Shown: piece by piece, positions 40,782 to 49,080 of the stretch
Numbering within the stretch: the stretch's first letter is position 1
Layout: each line of letters opens with the position of its first letter
Position numbers and translations under genes: made by a program
Assembly (NCBI GenBank): GCA_033856255.1
Contig: JAWVFH010000002.1
Location: 1 to 64,000, forward strand
Reading direction: 5' to 3'
Length of the DNA: 64,000 nt
DNA from: WHSW01 sp033856255
GTDB taxonomy: Bacteria; Actinomycetota; Thermoleophilia; Solirubrobacterales; 70-9
The notes under the pieces: generated by a model
Databases searched by the model: none
Told to the model about the DNA's origin: nothing
What the model saw: the letters and a program-made list of their open reading frames with translations, nothing else

Positions 40782-40822
40782 TTTCATACTGTTCAGCAGT
40801 ATGAAAGAGAGTAACAGTGTGA
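40782..40822. promoter_or_regulatory. Operator-like cluster of three half-sites
   Basis: TTTCATACTG (40782-40791) and CAGTATGAAA (40797-40806) form a perfect 10-bp inverted repeat with 5-nt spacer. A third half-site, CAGTGTGA, follows at 40815-40822 in the orientation of the second. The stretch is AT-rich for this genome and ends next to the AAGGGG ribosome site of the winged-helix gene. Confidence 0.6.
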
Positions 40823-40837
40823 GAATGGAGTAACGGT

Positions 40838-41461
40838 TCAGTCGCTGCGCCGGGTGTGCGGCAGGGTGCGGAAGACCGCATCCCAGAGCGGCGAGGAGAC
40901 GCCGTAGCCGAACCGGTGGTCCTGAAAGTGGTGGCGCATGTGCTGCTCCCGAAGGTGCTTACCAAGCCGCGATTTCGGCACAAAGTGGTGTAGGTAATAG
41001 TGCATATAGTCGTACACCAGGTAGCCGCCCAGGAAGCCCGCGAACAGCGGGTAGGCGGTCGGCGAGCGGAAGATCAACCAGAAGATCCCGAAGAAGAGCA
41101 GCGCCAGCGGGATGCTCGCGCCGGGCGGCATCACGAGCCGCATCTTGTCGTTCGGGTGGTCGTGGTGGACGCCGTGGATGATGAAGTGGAGGCGATGGCC
41201 GATCGGGTGGTCGGGGTCCCAGTGGAAGACCTTGCGGTGCAGCCAGTACTCCGACAGCGTCCAGATCCCGAGGCCGGCCATGAACAGGCCGACGATCTGC
41301 AGCGCGCCCTGGCCGTCGCGGGCGCCGAGCACGATCAGGACCGTGATCACCGGGATGTAGATCAGCGCCGGTACGGCCGGATGGATCCGCGAGAAGAAGT
41401 CCAGGAAGCGGCTCTGGAACAGCGGCGGTGAGGCGCTCAGGCGGGCGGTGCGGTCGGTCAT
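40838..41461 (-). CDS. Fatty acid hydroxylase superfamily membrane protein
   Basis: The protein has 207 residues with four membrane helices. Histidine clusters HRKVFHW, HGVHHDH, YLHHF and HMRHHF are the diiron ligands of the fatty acid hydroxylase/sterol desaturase superfamily, and spacing fits fatty acid 2-hydroxylases without the cytochrome b5 domain. It probably hydroxylates membrane lipid acyl chains using oxygen. The ATG at 41461 opens with MTDRTARLS; longer frames upstream lack support. The gene leads toward the winged-helix regulator on the same strand. Confidence 0.88.
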   Translation of the reverse strand: MTDRTARLSASPPLFQSRFLDFFSRIHPAVPALIYIPVITVLIVLGARDGQGALQIVGLFMAGLGIWTLSEYWLHRKVFHWDPDHPIGHRLHFIIHGVHHDHPNDKMRLVMPPGASIPLALLFFGIFWLIFRSPTAYPLFAGFLGGYLVYDYMHYYLHHFVPKSRLGKHLREQHMRHHFQDHRFGYGVSSPLWDAVFRTLPHTRRSD

Positions 41462-41492
41462 CGCCCGGGATTCTAGAAGGCCCGGGGTCGGG

Positions 41493-41726
41493 TCACGTAT
41501 CGCGCAGCAGCAGCGCGGGCTGGCGCGGCGGGACGAGGCCCTGGGGCGAGTCCGCACGGAAGGTCGAGCAGGGCTCGTCGAGGTCGAGGGCACAGAGCAG
41601 GCGGCGGTGAAAGAAGCAGTCCTCGCAACTGCGTCCGTTGCGGCGCTTGCTCTTCCGCTTCGCCGCGCCCTTGCGCCTCAGCCCCAGGGCCTCGGCGATC
41701 TGTGTCGCTTCCTGCGCCTCGATCAC
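41493..41726 (-). CDS. Small cysteine-rich basic protein
   Basis: The protein has 77 residues. A short helix (IEAQEATQIAEALGL) is followed by a basic stretch (about 20-32) and four cysteines in CEDCFFHRRLLCALDLDEPC (spacing X2, X7, X7), a likely metal or iron-sulfur site. The GTG at 41726 has a GGGAG ribosome site about 8 nt away. The same frame continues to 42038, but that part is proline/arginine shadow sequence. No family is recognised. It could be a small zinc-ribbon nucleic-acid-binding protein. Confidence 0.6.
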   Translation of the reverse strand: MIEAQEATQIAEALGLRRKGAAKRKSKRRNGRSCEDCFFHRRLLCALDLDEPCSTFRADSPQGLVPPRQPALLLRDT

Positions 41727-41913
41727 TGGTCCGTCTCCCTCTCTCTCTGGTGGTCTGCCGCCCCGTCCCTGGAGCGTGCTTCGATCATGCCATCCATGCG
41801 TCGGCCCGTCCGGGGCGTTTCCGCAACAGGCGTGTTTTCGCTCGCAAGGTCCCTGGCGCGGTTTGCGGCGTTTGCGGGATCGGCGACCCGCGCGCCGTAC
41901 AGTCCAGGGCGAG

Positions 41914-42702
41914 ATGAGGATCACCGTGCTCGGCAAGTCGCCGGCTTGGCAGGATGCGGGCGGGGCCTGCAGCGGGTACCTGGTGGAGGAGGGGAACACC
42001 ACTCTGCTGCTCGATTGCGGCGGCGGCGTGTTCGGCAAGCTGCGCGAGCACGTCGACTACACCGAGGTCGACGCGGTCGTGATCACCCATGTGCACGCCG
42101 ACCACTTCATCGATCTCGTCCCCTACTCGTACGCGCTCCTGCTCACCCCGCGCCAGCAGCCGGTCCCGGTGGCCGGACACCCCGGCACCGACGACCCGGC
42201 CCGGCCGCGGCTGGTCGTCCCGCCCGGCGCCCGCCAGACCTTCCGCACCGTGGTCGGGGCCTGGGGCGACGAGGAGCTGATCGAGCAGGCGTTCCTGGCC
42301 GAGGAGTACGACGCCTCCTCGACGGTCGAGATCGGGCCGTTGACAGCGACCTTCACCGAGGTCCCGCACTTCATCCTCACCCATGCGGTCAACCTCGTCT
42401 CCGCCGCCGGGCGCTTCACCTTCGGCGCCGACTGCCGGCCCTGCGACGAGGTCGTGGACGCCGCCCGTGACACCGACCTGCTGTTCATCGAGGCGACCCT
42501 GCCTCGGCCGGAGCGCACCGGGATCCGCGGCCACCTGACCCCGGGCGAGGCGGGCGAGCACGCTCGCCGCGCCGGCGCCAAGCGCGTCGTGCTCACCCAC
42601 ATCTCCGACGAGCTCGACGCCGAGTGGGCGCGCGAGGAGGGCTCGCGCGCCTTCGGGGCCCCCGTCGAGGTGGCGAGAGCCGGAGAGGTGTACGAGCTCT
42701 AG
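41914..42702 (+). CDS. MBL-fold metal-dependent hydrolase
   Basis: The protein has 262 residues. ITHVHADHFIDL is the metallo-beta-lactamase zinc motif HxHxDH. VPHFILTHAVNL, the later ADCRPCDEV (aspartate ligand) and LTHISDE (last histidine side) complete the site. The layout is that of RNase Z-like or phosphodiesterase-like members, but substrate cannot be told. The ATG at 41914 starts at the conserved MRITVLG; the longer frame from 41638 is unsupported. hsp20 follows 20 nt later with its own -10 box. Confidence 0.9.
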   Translation: MRITVLGKSPAWQDAGGACSGYLVEEGNTTLLLDCGGGVFGKLREHVDYTEVDAVVITHVHADHFIDLVPYSYALLLTPRQQPVPVAGHPGTDDPARPRLVVPPGARQTFRTVVGAWGDEELIEQAFLAEEYDASSTVEIGPLTATFTEVPHFILTHAVNLVSAAGRFTFGADCRPCDEVVDAARDTDLLFIEATLPRPERTGIRGHLTPGEAGEHARRAGAKRVVLTHISDELDAEWAREEGSRAFGAPVEVARAGEVYEL

Positions 42703-42710
42703 CCCCTCGC

Positions 42711-42716
42711 TAGATT
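42711..42716 (+). promoter_or_regulatory. -10 box for a probably leaderless hsp20 transcript
   Basis: TAGATT lies 6 nt before the hsp20 ATG, and no Shine-Dalgarno is present. No HSPR-type (HAIR) operator was recognised upstream. Confidence 0.5.
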
Positions 42717-42722
42717 CAGCCG

Positions 42723-43178
42723 ATGGCCGGTCCCAGAGACCTCAGGGTGAACTTCGAGCGCATGTGGCGCGAGGTCGACGAGCTGATCGGCGACCCGTTC
42801 TCCGAGCAGTGGTCGCGCCTGACCCGCTCGCAGACGGGCTTCTCGCCCCGGGTCGACGTCTACTACTCGGGCGACCCACCCCGCGCGGTGGTCAAGGCCG
42901 AGCTCGCGGGCGTCGACATCGACACCGTCGGGCTCGAGCTCGCCGGCCGCGAGCTGGTGATCACCGGCGAGCGCCCGTTCGCCGAGACCGAGGGCCGCGT
43001 CTACCAGCAGGTCGAGATCGAGGCCGGGCCGTTCCGGCGGGTGGTCGAGCTGGGCGCCGACGTGGTCGCCGAGCGCGCCCGGGCCAGCTACGAGGACGGC
43101 ATCCTGCGGGTCGAGCTGCCGCTCGCCGGCCAGGTCACCAAGCGGGTGCCGATCGAGCCACCCCCGGACCGCGGCTGA
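42723..43178 (+). CDS. Small heat shock protein, Hsp20/alpha-crystallin family
   Basis: The protein has 151 residues. The alpha-crystallin domain (about 40-135) contains the ELAGVDIDTVGLELAGREL strands and the ASYEDGILRVELP motif near its end. It holds unfolding proteins without ATP. Its TGA overlaps the ATG of lon (TGATG), so chaperone and protease are made together, a sensible stress unit. Confidence 0.95.
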   Translation: MAGPRDLRVNFERMWREVDELIGDPFSEQWSRLTRSQTGFSPRVDVYYSGDPPRAVVKAELAGVDIDTVGLELAGRELVITGERPFAETEGRVYQQVEIEAGPFRRVVELGADVVAERARASYEDGILRVELPLAGQVTKRVPIEPPPDRG

Positions 43179-45580
43179 TGGAGGGCAACGGCGACGGGAT
43201 CCAGGTCGTCGAGGCCAGCGACCTCGAGCAGGCGATCCGCGAGCGCGGGACCGGGCCGCTGTCGGCGGCGCTGCCGGTGCTGCCGCTCAAGGACACGGTC
43301 GCCTACCCCGACACCCTGACCCCGCTGGCGGTCGGCCAGGAGCGCTCGATCAGGCTGATCGACGACGTGCTCGGCGGCGAGCGCACCCTGGTCCTGGTCG
43401 CCTCCCGCGATCCCGAGCTCGACGAGCCCGGGCCCGAGCAGCTCTACGAGGTCGGCGTCGTCGGCGTCGTCGCGCGGATGCTCAAGGTCCCCGACGGGAC
43501 GGTGCGGATCCTCGTCCAGGCGACCGAGCGGGTGCGGATCGGGGACTACGTGACGGAGAAGCCATACCTGGTCGCGGGGATCGAGTCGCTTCCGGACGTG
43601 GTCGTGCCGTCGCCGGAGCTCGAGGCTCTGACCCGCAACGTGCAGCGGACCTTCTCCGAGATCATCGAGCAGATCCCGTACCTGCCCGAGGAGCTGCAGC
43701 TCGCGGTCACCAACATCGACGACCCCTCGGCGCTCGGTCACCTGATCGCCGGGGCGCTGCGGATCCCGACCGAGGAGAAGCAGCAGCTACTGGAGGAGGT
43801 CGACGTCGCCAAGCGCCTGCGCCGCCTCTCCGAGCTGCTCGCCCGCGAGCTCGAGGTGATCCAGCTCGGCTCGCAGATCCAGTCCGAGGTCGAGTCGGAG
43901 ATGGAGAAGGGCCAGCGCGACTACTACCTGCGCGAGCAGCTGAAGGCGATCCAGCGCGAGCTCGGCGAGGAGGACGAGACCCAGGCCGAGGTCAACGAGC
44001 TGCGCGAGCGGATCGAGGCGGCGGAGCTGCCCGAGGACGCCGCCAAGGCGGCCGAGCGCGAGCTCTCCAGGCTCGAGCGTCTGCCGGCGGCGGCGGCCGA
44101 GTACGGGGTCATCCGCACCTACCTGGAGTGGCTGGTCGAGCTGCCGTGGTCACAACGCACGACCGACAACCTCGACATCGGCCACGCCCGCGACGTCCTC
44201 GACGCCGACCACTACGACCTCGAGAAGGTCAAGGACCGGATCCTCGAGTACCTGGCCGTGCGCTCCCTCAACCCGGACTCGCACGGCCCGATCCTCTGCT
44301 TCATCGGACCGCCCGGGGTCGGCAAGACGAGCCTCGGCAAGTCGATCGCCCGCGCCCTCGGGCGCGAGTTCGAGCGAATCTCGGTCGGCGGGGTCCGCGA
44401 CGAGGCGGAGATCCGCGGCCATCGCCGCACCTACGTCGGCGCGATGCCGGGGACGATCATCCGCTCGTTGCGCGACGCCGGCTCGCGCAACCCCGTGTTC
44501 ATGATCGACGAGATCGACAAGATGGGCGCCGACTTCCGCGGTGACCCCTCGAGCGCGATGCTCGAGGTCCTCGACCCGGCGCAGAACGACGCCTTCCGGG
44601 ACCACTATCTCGACCTCGCCTTCGATCTCTCGGAGGTGCTGTTCATCGCCACCGCCAACAACCTGGAGACGATCCCCGGGCCGTTGCTCGATCGCATGGA
44701 GGTGATCCAGCTCGCTGGCTACACGGCCGACGAGAAGCTCCACATCGCCAAGCGCTACCTGGTCCCGCGCCAGTTGGCGGAGAACGGGCTGCGGGGAGCC
44801 GGGGTCCGGTTCGCCGATGCGGCCCTGCGGGCGATCATCGACGAGTACACCCGCGAGGCCGGCGTCCGCGGCCTCGAGCGCGAGATCGGCTCCGTCTGCC
44901 GCAAGCTGGCGCGCGTGGTCGCCGAGGCGGCGCCGTCGAAGAAGCCGGGCAAGCAGACGGTCTCGGGGAAGCGAGCCCGCGAGCTGCTCGGCCGCCGGCG
45001 GGTGTTCTCCGAGACCCGGCGGCGGACCAAGGATCCCGGTGTCGCGACCGGGTTGGCGTGGACGCCCGTCGGCGGAGAGGTGCTGTTCGTCGAGGCGACC
45101 GTGATGCCCGGCTCGGGCAAGCTGACGATCACCGGCCAGCTCGGCGAGGTCATGCGCGAGTCGGCGCAGGCGGCGCTCTCCTGGGTTCGCGGCCACGCCG
45201 CGCAGCTCAACCCGGAGCTGTCCGAGGACTGGTTCGCCGAACACGACATCCACGTCCACGTGCCCGCGGGCGCGGTGCCCAAGGACGGCCCCTCGGCGGG
45301 GGTGGCGATGACGACGGCGCTGACCTCGCTGATCCGCAACCGGCCGGTCTCGGCCGAGACGGCGATGACCGGCGAGGTCACCCTGACCGGGCAGGTGCTG
45401 CCGGTCGGGGGCCTGAAGGAGAAATCGCTGGCCGCGCTGCGGGCCGGGATCAAGCGGGTGATCGTGCCCGACCGAAACGAGGGCGAGATCCTCGAGATCC
45501 CCGCTCACGAGCGGTCAGGGCTGGAGTTCATCTACGTCGATCACGTCGAGAAGGCGCTTGCGGCGGCTATCGACGGGTAG
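43178..45580 (+). CDS. lon: ATP-dependent protease Lon
   Basis: The protein has 800 residues with the LonN substrate domain (about 30-225), coiled region, AAA+ domain and protease domain. Walker A GPPGVGKTS is at 377-385. The Ser-Lys dyad is S706 in PKDGPSAGVAM and K749 in GGLKEKSLAA, with the usual spacing of 43. It degrades misfolded and regulatory proteins in the cytoplasm. An unusual polar insert with KKPGKQTVSGKRARE links the AAA+ and protease domains. The start at 43178 is set by coupling with hsp20. Confidence 0.97.
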   Translation: MEGNGDGIQVVEASDLEQAIRERGTGPLSAALPVLPLKDTVAYPDTLTPLAVGQERSIRLIDDVLGGERTLVLVASRDPELDEPGPEQLYEVGVVGVVARMLKVPDGTVRILVQATERVRIGDYVTEKPYLVAGIESLPDVVVPSPELEALTRNVQRTFSEIIEQIPYLPEELQLAVTNIDDPSALGHLIAGALRIPTEEKQQLLEEVDVAKRLRRLSELLARELEVIQLGSQIQSEVESEMEKGQRDYYLREQLKAIQRELGEEDETQAEVNELRERIEAAELPEDAAKAAERELSRLERLPAAAAEYGVIRTYLEWLVELPWSQRTTDNLDIGHARDVLDADHYDLEKVKDRILEYLAVRSLNPDSHGPILCFIGPPGVGKTSLGKSIARALGREFERISVGGVRDEAEIRGHRRTYVGAMPGTIIRSLRDAGSRNPVFMIDEIDKMGADFRGDPSSAMLEVLDPAQNDAFRDHYLDLAFDLSEVLFIATANNLETIPGPLLDRMEVIQLAGYTADEKLHIAKRYLVPRQLAENGLRGAGVRFADAALRAIIDEYTREAGVRGLEREIGSVCRKLARVVAEAAPSKKPGKQTVSGKRARELLGRRRVFSETRRRTKDPGVATGLAWTPVGGEVLFVEATVMPGSGKLTITGQLGEVMRESAQAALSWVRGHAAQLNPELSEDWFAEHDIHVHVPAGAVPKDGPSAGVAMTTALTSLIRNRPVSAETAMTGEVTLTGQVLPVGGLKEKSLAALRAGIKRVIVPDRNEGEILEIPAHERSGLEFIYVDHVEKALAAAIDG

Positions 45581-45648
45581 CGTTCCAGCCTCCGGGTATA
45601 AGCTCATAAGCGCCCGGGCAAGACGAACTTTGGAGAGGTAAGACACCG

Positions 45649-46086
45649 ATGGCGAAGAGCACGAAGGCAAGGCGCGCGCGCGACGTGGTCGGATCGGCCG
45701 CCGACAACGAGTACCTGCGCAGACTGATGGAGGACGAGGAGCTTCGCGACAGCGTGCGCGACGCGTTCGAGGCCGCCCGCGACGCCTATGGCCGGCTCTC
45801 GTCGAACGGCAGCGTGATCGATACGGCGATCGACGACAAGAAGCTCCATCGGGACGTGAAGGAGGCCGCCGAGAACCTGCGCGAGGCCACCAACCGCTTG
45901 CGTGGCCAGGAGAAGGAGCACCGCTGGGGCCGGATCATCCTGATCGGGCTCGCCGGCGCGGCGCTGGCGATCATCCTCAGCGAGGACCTGCGCAAGGCCG
46001 TGCTCGACAAGCTGTTCGGCGCCGAGGAGGAGTTCGAGTACACGTCCACGACCACACCGGCACCGGCCCCCGCGGCGACCGAGTAG
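45649..46086 (+). CDS. Single-pass membrane protein of unknown function
   Basis: The protein has 145 residues. A basic start (KSTKARRARD) precedes two helical, charged segments (about 15-90), one membrane helix (about 96-113) and an acidic, Thr/Pro/Ala-rich tail. The pattern of a soluble helical domain before a membrane anchor recalls YtxH-like or DUF-type small stress proteins. GGAGAGGTAAG lies 7 nt before the ATG. It follows lon by 68 nt on the same strand. No function can be assigned. Confidence 0.75.
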   Translation: MAKSTKARRARDVVGSAADNEYLRRLMEDEELRDSVRDAFEAARDAYGRLSSNGSVIDTAIDDKKLHRDVKEAAENLREATNRLRGQEKEHRWGRIILIGLAGAALAIILSEDLRKAVLDKLFGAEEEFEYTSTTTPAPAPAATE

Positions 46087-46119
46087 GTCCAACCGGCGCA
46101 TCGCGCGCCCGGGCCGGTC

Positions 46120-46125
46120 TAGGCT
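46120..46125 (+). promoter_or_regulatory. -10 box for a probably leaderless TetR transcript
   Basis: TAGGCT lies 7 nt before the GTG at 46133, which supports the GTG over the ATG that follows at 46136. Confidence 0.45.
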
Positions 46126-46132
46126 GGCCGCC

Positions 46133-46753
46133 GTGATGCAGGCGCCGACGATCGACCGGCCTCGCCAGCTCGCGGGGGAAAGGGCCCAGCGGATCGTCGC
46201 TGCCATGCGCGAATCCGTGGCCGAGGTCGGGATCGCGGGCTCGACCTTCGAGCGGGTCGCGGCCAAGGCGGGCGTCTCGCGCGGCCTCCTGCACTACTAC
46301 TTCGGCACCAAGGAGCGGCTCCTGGTCGAGGTGATCCACCGCGACACCGAATACCGCGTCGATGCTCTGGCCGGCGCGGTCCGGGCGGCGAACGACGTCG
46401 ACGAGGTGATCGCGGCGATGTTCGCGGCCTTCACGCGCACGGTCAACGAGGAGAGCGGCTACGTCTACATGGTCTCCGAGCTGTTCGTCGCTGGGCGCCA
46501 TCAGCCGGAGATCCGGCGCGAACTCGGATCGCTCTACAGCCGCGCCCGCACCGCGGTGGCCGCGGTGTTGCGAGAGAAGGAGGCCGAGGGGGTGCTGGCG
46601 CTGCGCTTCGACGCCGAGTCGGTGATCACCCACATGTTCGCGGCCGGCGACGGGGCCATCGTGCCGATGCTCACCGACCCCAGCCTCGACGGCGAGGCCG
46701 CCGGCGCGGCCAGCTACCAGGTCTACCGCTTCCTGCTCGACACCCGGGTCTGA
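46133..46753 (+). CDS. TetR-family transcriptional regulator
   Basis: The protein has 206 residues. The helix-turn-helix (about 38-60) reads VAAKAGVSRGLLHYYFGTKERLL, the classic TetR pattern. The C-terminal ligand domain is all helical. The start is GTG at 46133, directly followed by an ATG. It is convergent with the diiron/SCP2 gene, 15 bp apart at their stops. That gene or a distant one may be the target; no palindrome is seen at its own promoter. Confidence 0.92.
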   Translation: MMQAPTIDRPRQLAGERAQRIVAAMRESVAEVGIAGSTFERVAAKAGVSRGLLHYYFGTKERLLVEVIHRDTEYRVDALAGAVRAANDVDEVIAAMFAAFTRTVNEESGYVYMVSELFVAGRHQPEIRRELGSLYSRARTAVAAVLREKEAEGVLALRFDAESVITHMFAAGDGAIVPMLTDPSLDGEAAGAASYQVYRFLLDTRV

Positions 46754-46768
46754 GCGACGCGCCGTCGC

Positions 46769-48064
46769 TCAGCCGAGGCGGTTCGGGCGCGGCGGAAACA
46801 CCCGCTGTGCCCTCAGCAGGTTCCGCAGCGAGCCGCGCGGGCGCAGCCGGCGACGGAGCAGGAGCTTGCGCGCGTCGGCGCCCTTGGTCGCGGTCTCGAC
46901 CCAGTCCTGCCAGTTCGCCTCGATCGTCAGGTCGGCGCTCTCGGCGAGCCCCGGCTGGGCCGCGGTCGAGCCGTTGTCGATCCGCAGGTACCACGGGTCG
47001 GCATCGCTGAAGCGCCACTGGATCGTCATCGGATCGCCGTTGACCACGTCGGTGCGGGCGGCTCGCGCGATCAGGTCGAAGTGCAGCTGCTGGACCTCCG
47101 GGCTGGAGTCGGGCCTGCCGTTCGGAGGACCCATCACGCCGGCTTCGAGCAGGATGATCTGCCGCCGCGCGACCTCCTCCGGAGGTAGGTCCGGATCGAC
47201 CGGCAGCACACCCGGCATCTCCTCCATCGGATAGCCCGTCGCGCGCCACTTGGTCCGAACCGAGCGCAGCCCGAACGCGAAGAGCTCCTCGAGCTCGAAG
47301 CCGTAGGCGCGGGTGTACTCGCGCGCCTTGTCGATCGGCCAGAACACGGCGGGCGTATAGGGGAGAACCTCGCGCAGCAGCTCGGCGACCGCCTCCTTGC
47401 ACTCCTCGGATTCGGCGAAGCACTCCGAGAGCACCTTGACGCCGAAGCCGATGTGGCGCTGCTCGTCGCGCGAGACGTTCGCCATCCCCTCGCTGAACCC
47501 CGGCATCGTGCCGGCGTCGGCGAAGAAATCCTCGATGAAGTGCTGCCCGGGCTGGGCCATCGATGCCTCGACAACCATGTGGTAGAGCGCGATCGCGCGG
47601 GCGAAGTTCGGCAGCGAGCGGTCGCGGCGCAGGTCGTCGGCCATTCGATCGAGGCGGTCGAACACGCCGCGGTATCCCCAGGAGAGCTCCGATTGCGTGT
47701 AGGCGAGGGTCGAGGCGATCGAGTCGCCGGCGCCGATCACGTCCTTGAAGAAGCGGTGAAAGAAGACCGCGTGGCGCGCCTCGTCGACCTGCTGGGTGGC
47801 GAGGAAGTACTTCTGCTCCTCGCGCGGCGCCGCGTCGATGTAGGGGGAGAGGTTGTCGGTGACGGAGTCCTCGCCGTAGAAGAACATCGAGTAGATCCAC
47901 AGCGCCGAGCGGCGCTGGACGTCGCTGAGCGCGGCCCAGCCCACGCGGTCCTGGCTGAAGTCGATCGCCGTCGCCTGCCAGCTGGACTGCTCCCAGCGCC
48001 GGTAGAGATCGTCGTAGCTGATCCCCTCGGCGGCCTTGATCCCGTCCTTCTGGGCGACGCTCAT
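46769..48064 (-). CDS. R2-like ferritin-fold diiron protein fused to an SCP2 sterol-carrier domain
   Basis: The protein has 431 residues. The first 290 form a ferritin-like bundle with a complete set of diiron ligands: E65, E95, H98, E166, E201 and H204 (EARH and EQRH motifs), as in ribonucleotide reductase R2 and R2-like ligand-binding oxidases. Residues about 320-400 read as an SCP2-type lipid-binding domain (MTIQWRFSDADPWYLRIDNG and LTIEANWQDWVE). A diiron oxidase delivered with a lipid pocket suggests oxidation of a fatty acid or sterol-like substrate. GGAGGAG lies 6 nt before the ATG, with TTGACA at 48103-48098. Confidence 0.85.
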   Translation of the reverse strand: MSVAQKDGIKAAEGISYDDLYRRWEQSSWQATAIDFSQDRVGWAALSDVQRRSALWIYSMFFYGEDSVTDNLSPYIDAAPREEQKYFLATQQVDEARHAVFFHRFFKDVIGAGDSIASTLAYTQSELSWGYRGVFDRLDRMADDLRRDRSLPNFARAIALYHMVVEASMAQPGQHFIEDFFADAGTMPGFSEGMANVSRDEQRHIGFGVKVLSECFAESEECKEAVAELLREVLPYTPAVFWPIDKAREYTRAYGFELEELFAFGLRSVRTKWRATGYPMEEMPGVLPVDPDLPPEEVARRQIILLEAGVMGPPNGRPDSSPEVQQLHFDLIARAARTDVVNGDPMTIQWRFSDADPWYLRIDNGSTAAQPGLAESADLTIEANWQDWVETATKGADARKLLLRRRLRPRGSLRNLLRAQRVFPPRPNRLG

Positions 48065-48136
48065 CTCTCGCTCCTCCTAAACCGTTACACCGATTGATGT
48101 CAAGCTTAGTCCCGCCGGAGGACCGCGGCAACGGCT

Positions 48137-48154
48137 GTGTGATGCACATCACAC
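48137..48154. promoter_or_regulatory. CRP/GlxR-type binding site
   Basis: The sequence is a palindrome with 8-bp arms GTGTGATG and CATCACAC around CA. It matches TGTGA-N6-TCACA, the consensus of CRP-family regulators, without mismatch. Its centre is 62.5 bp before the start codon of the PAP2 gene, where transcription is predicted to begin, and about 80 bp before the diiron/SCP2 start on the other side. Confidence 0.75.
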
Positions 48155-48195
48155 CCAGTTCTTCTCGGCATTAGCCGCGGGATAAGGCCGGGGCC

Positions 48196-48201
48196 TAGTC
48201 T
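48196..48201 (+). promoter_or_regulatory. -10 box for the PAP2 gene
   Basis: TAGTCT lies 6 nt before the ATG of the PAP2 gene. The expected -35 position holds no recognisable box, which fits a promoter that depends on the upstream CRP-type site. Confidence 0.5.
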
Positions 48202-48207
48202 CCGTGG

Positions 48208-48807
48208 ATGGACTTCACGCTGTACCACGGCCTCAACAGCCTCGCCGTCAAGAGCGACCGGATCGAGGACGTGCTCCAGTTCATCGCCCTCTACGGGCAG
48301 TACTTCTTCGTCGCCCTGCTCGCTGGGCTCTTTCTGGCTCGCGGCAAGTGGGCGTCGCGCAACGCTCGCCACGGCGTGATCGCGGCCGGCCTCAGCGCGG
48401 CGCTGGCTCTCGGGATTGCTCAGGTGCTCGCCAGCTTGTGGGAGCGGCCGCGTCCCTATGTCACTCATCCAGGCGACGCACACCTGTTCATCGCCCCGTC
48501 GCCGGACACGTCATTTCCAAGCGACCATGCGACCGCCGCCTTTGCCATCGCGACGGCGATCTGGCTGCGGAGCCGCCGCGCGGGTGAAATCGCCTTCGTG
48601 ATGGCGGGATTGCTCGCGGTCTCTCGCGTCGCGGTCGGGACTCACTACCCATCGGACGTACTCGCGGGTGCGGTGGTTGGAGTTGCCGCCGCACTGTTCT
48701 TTTGGATACCCGCGATTCGCGAACCGTTGCACCGCCTCGCCGACTGGCTGGGCTCCGTTTATGAGGGTCTTGTGGCCGCGGTGCTTGCCCGAGTGCGGTC
48801 CGTCTAG
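48208..48807 (+). CDS. PAP2-family membrane phosphatase
   Basis: The protein has 199 residues with five or six membrane helices. The three phosphatase motifs are seen as SLWERPRPYV, FPSDHATAAF and SRVAVGTHYPSDVLAG, with catalytic histidines in the second and third. Members remove phosphate from lipid phosphates such as phosphatidic acid or undecaprenyl diphosphate; the substrate is unresolved. Codon use is somewhat less GC-rich than that of its neighbours. A CRP-type site lies upstream. Confidence 0.93.
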   Translation: MDFTLYHGLNSLAVKSDRIEDVLQFIALYGQYFFVALLAGLFLARGKWASRNARHGVIAAGLSAALALGIAQVLASLWERPRPYVTHPGDAHLFIAPSPDTSFPSDHATAAFAIATAIWLRSRRAGEIAFVMAGLLAVSRVAVGTHYPSDVLAGAVVGVAAALFFWIPAIREPLHRLADWLGSVYEGLVAAVLARVRSV

Positions 48808-48836
48808 CCCCGATTGACCGCTGTAGAAGCCGGCCG

Positions 48837-49019
48837 CTACTCGCTGTCTTCCTCCGCCTCGCGGACCTCGTTGGCGGCGACGCCGTAGGCGTGTGCCTCG
48901 CCGTCGGCGTAGGTCGCGGCGTGCGCGGTCTGCGCCGCGTCTCGCGCGGTGTAGGCGTCCTCTGCCTTGCGGGAGAGTGACCGTCGCAGACGGCTCAGCG
49001 TCTCGGTGACTCGCACCAT
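48837..49019 (-). CDS. Small charged protein of unknown function
   Basis: The protein has 60 residues, predicted helical and Ala/Glu-rich, with TETLSRLRRSLSRKAEDAY at the front and an acidic end (EEDSE). The ATG at 49019 has GGAAGG 8 nt upstream; a longer frame from 49103 has no such site. It lacks cysteines and membrane helices. No family is recognised. Confidence 0.6.
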   Translation of the reverse strand: MVRVTETLSRLRRSLSRKAEDAYTARDAAQTAHAATYADGEAHAYGVAANEVREAEEDSE

Positions 49020-49080
49020 CTCGTGACCTTCCGTGATCGACCTGTGCGTTCCAGGGTACTCCCGGGCCCGATGGGCTCGG

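Noticed and set aside
48185..48196. Palindrome AGGCCGGGGCCT before the PAP2 gene as a second operator
   Set aside because: Pure G/C palindromes arise often by chance here, and it overlaps the -10 box without matching a known site.
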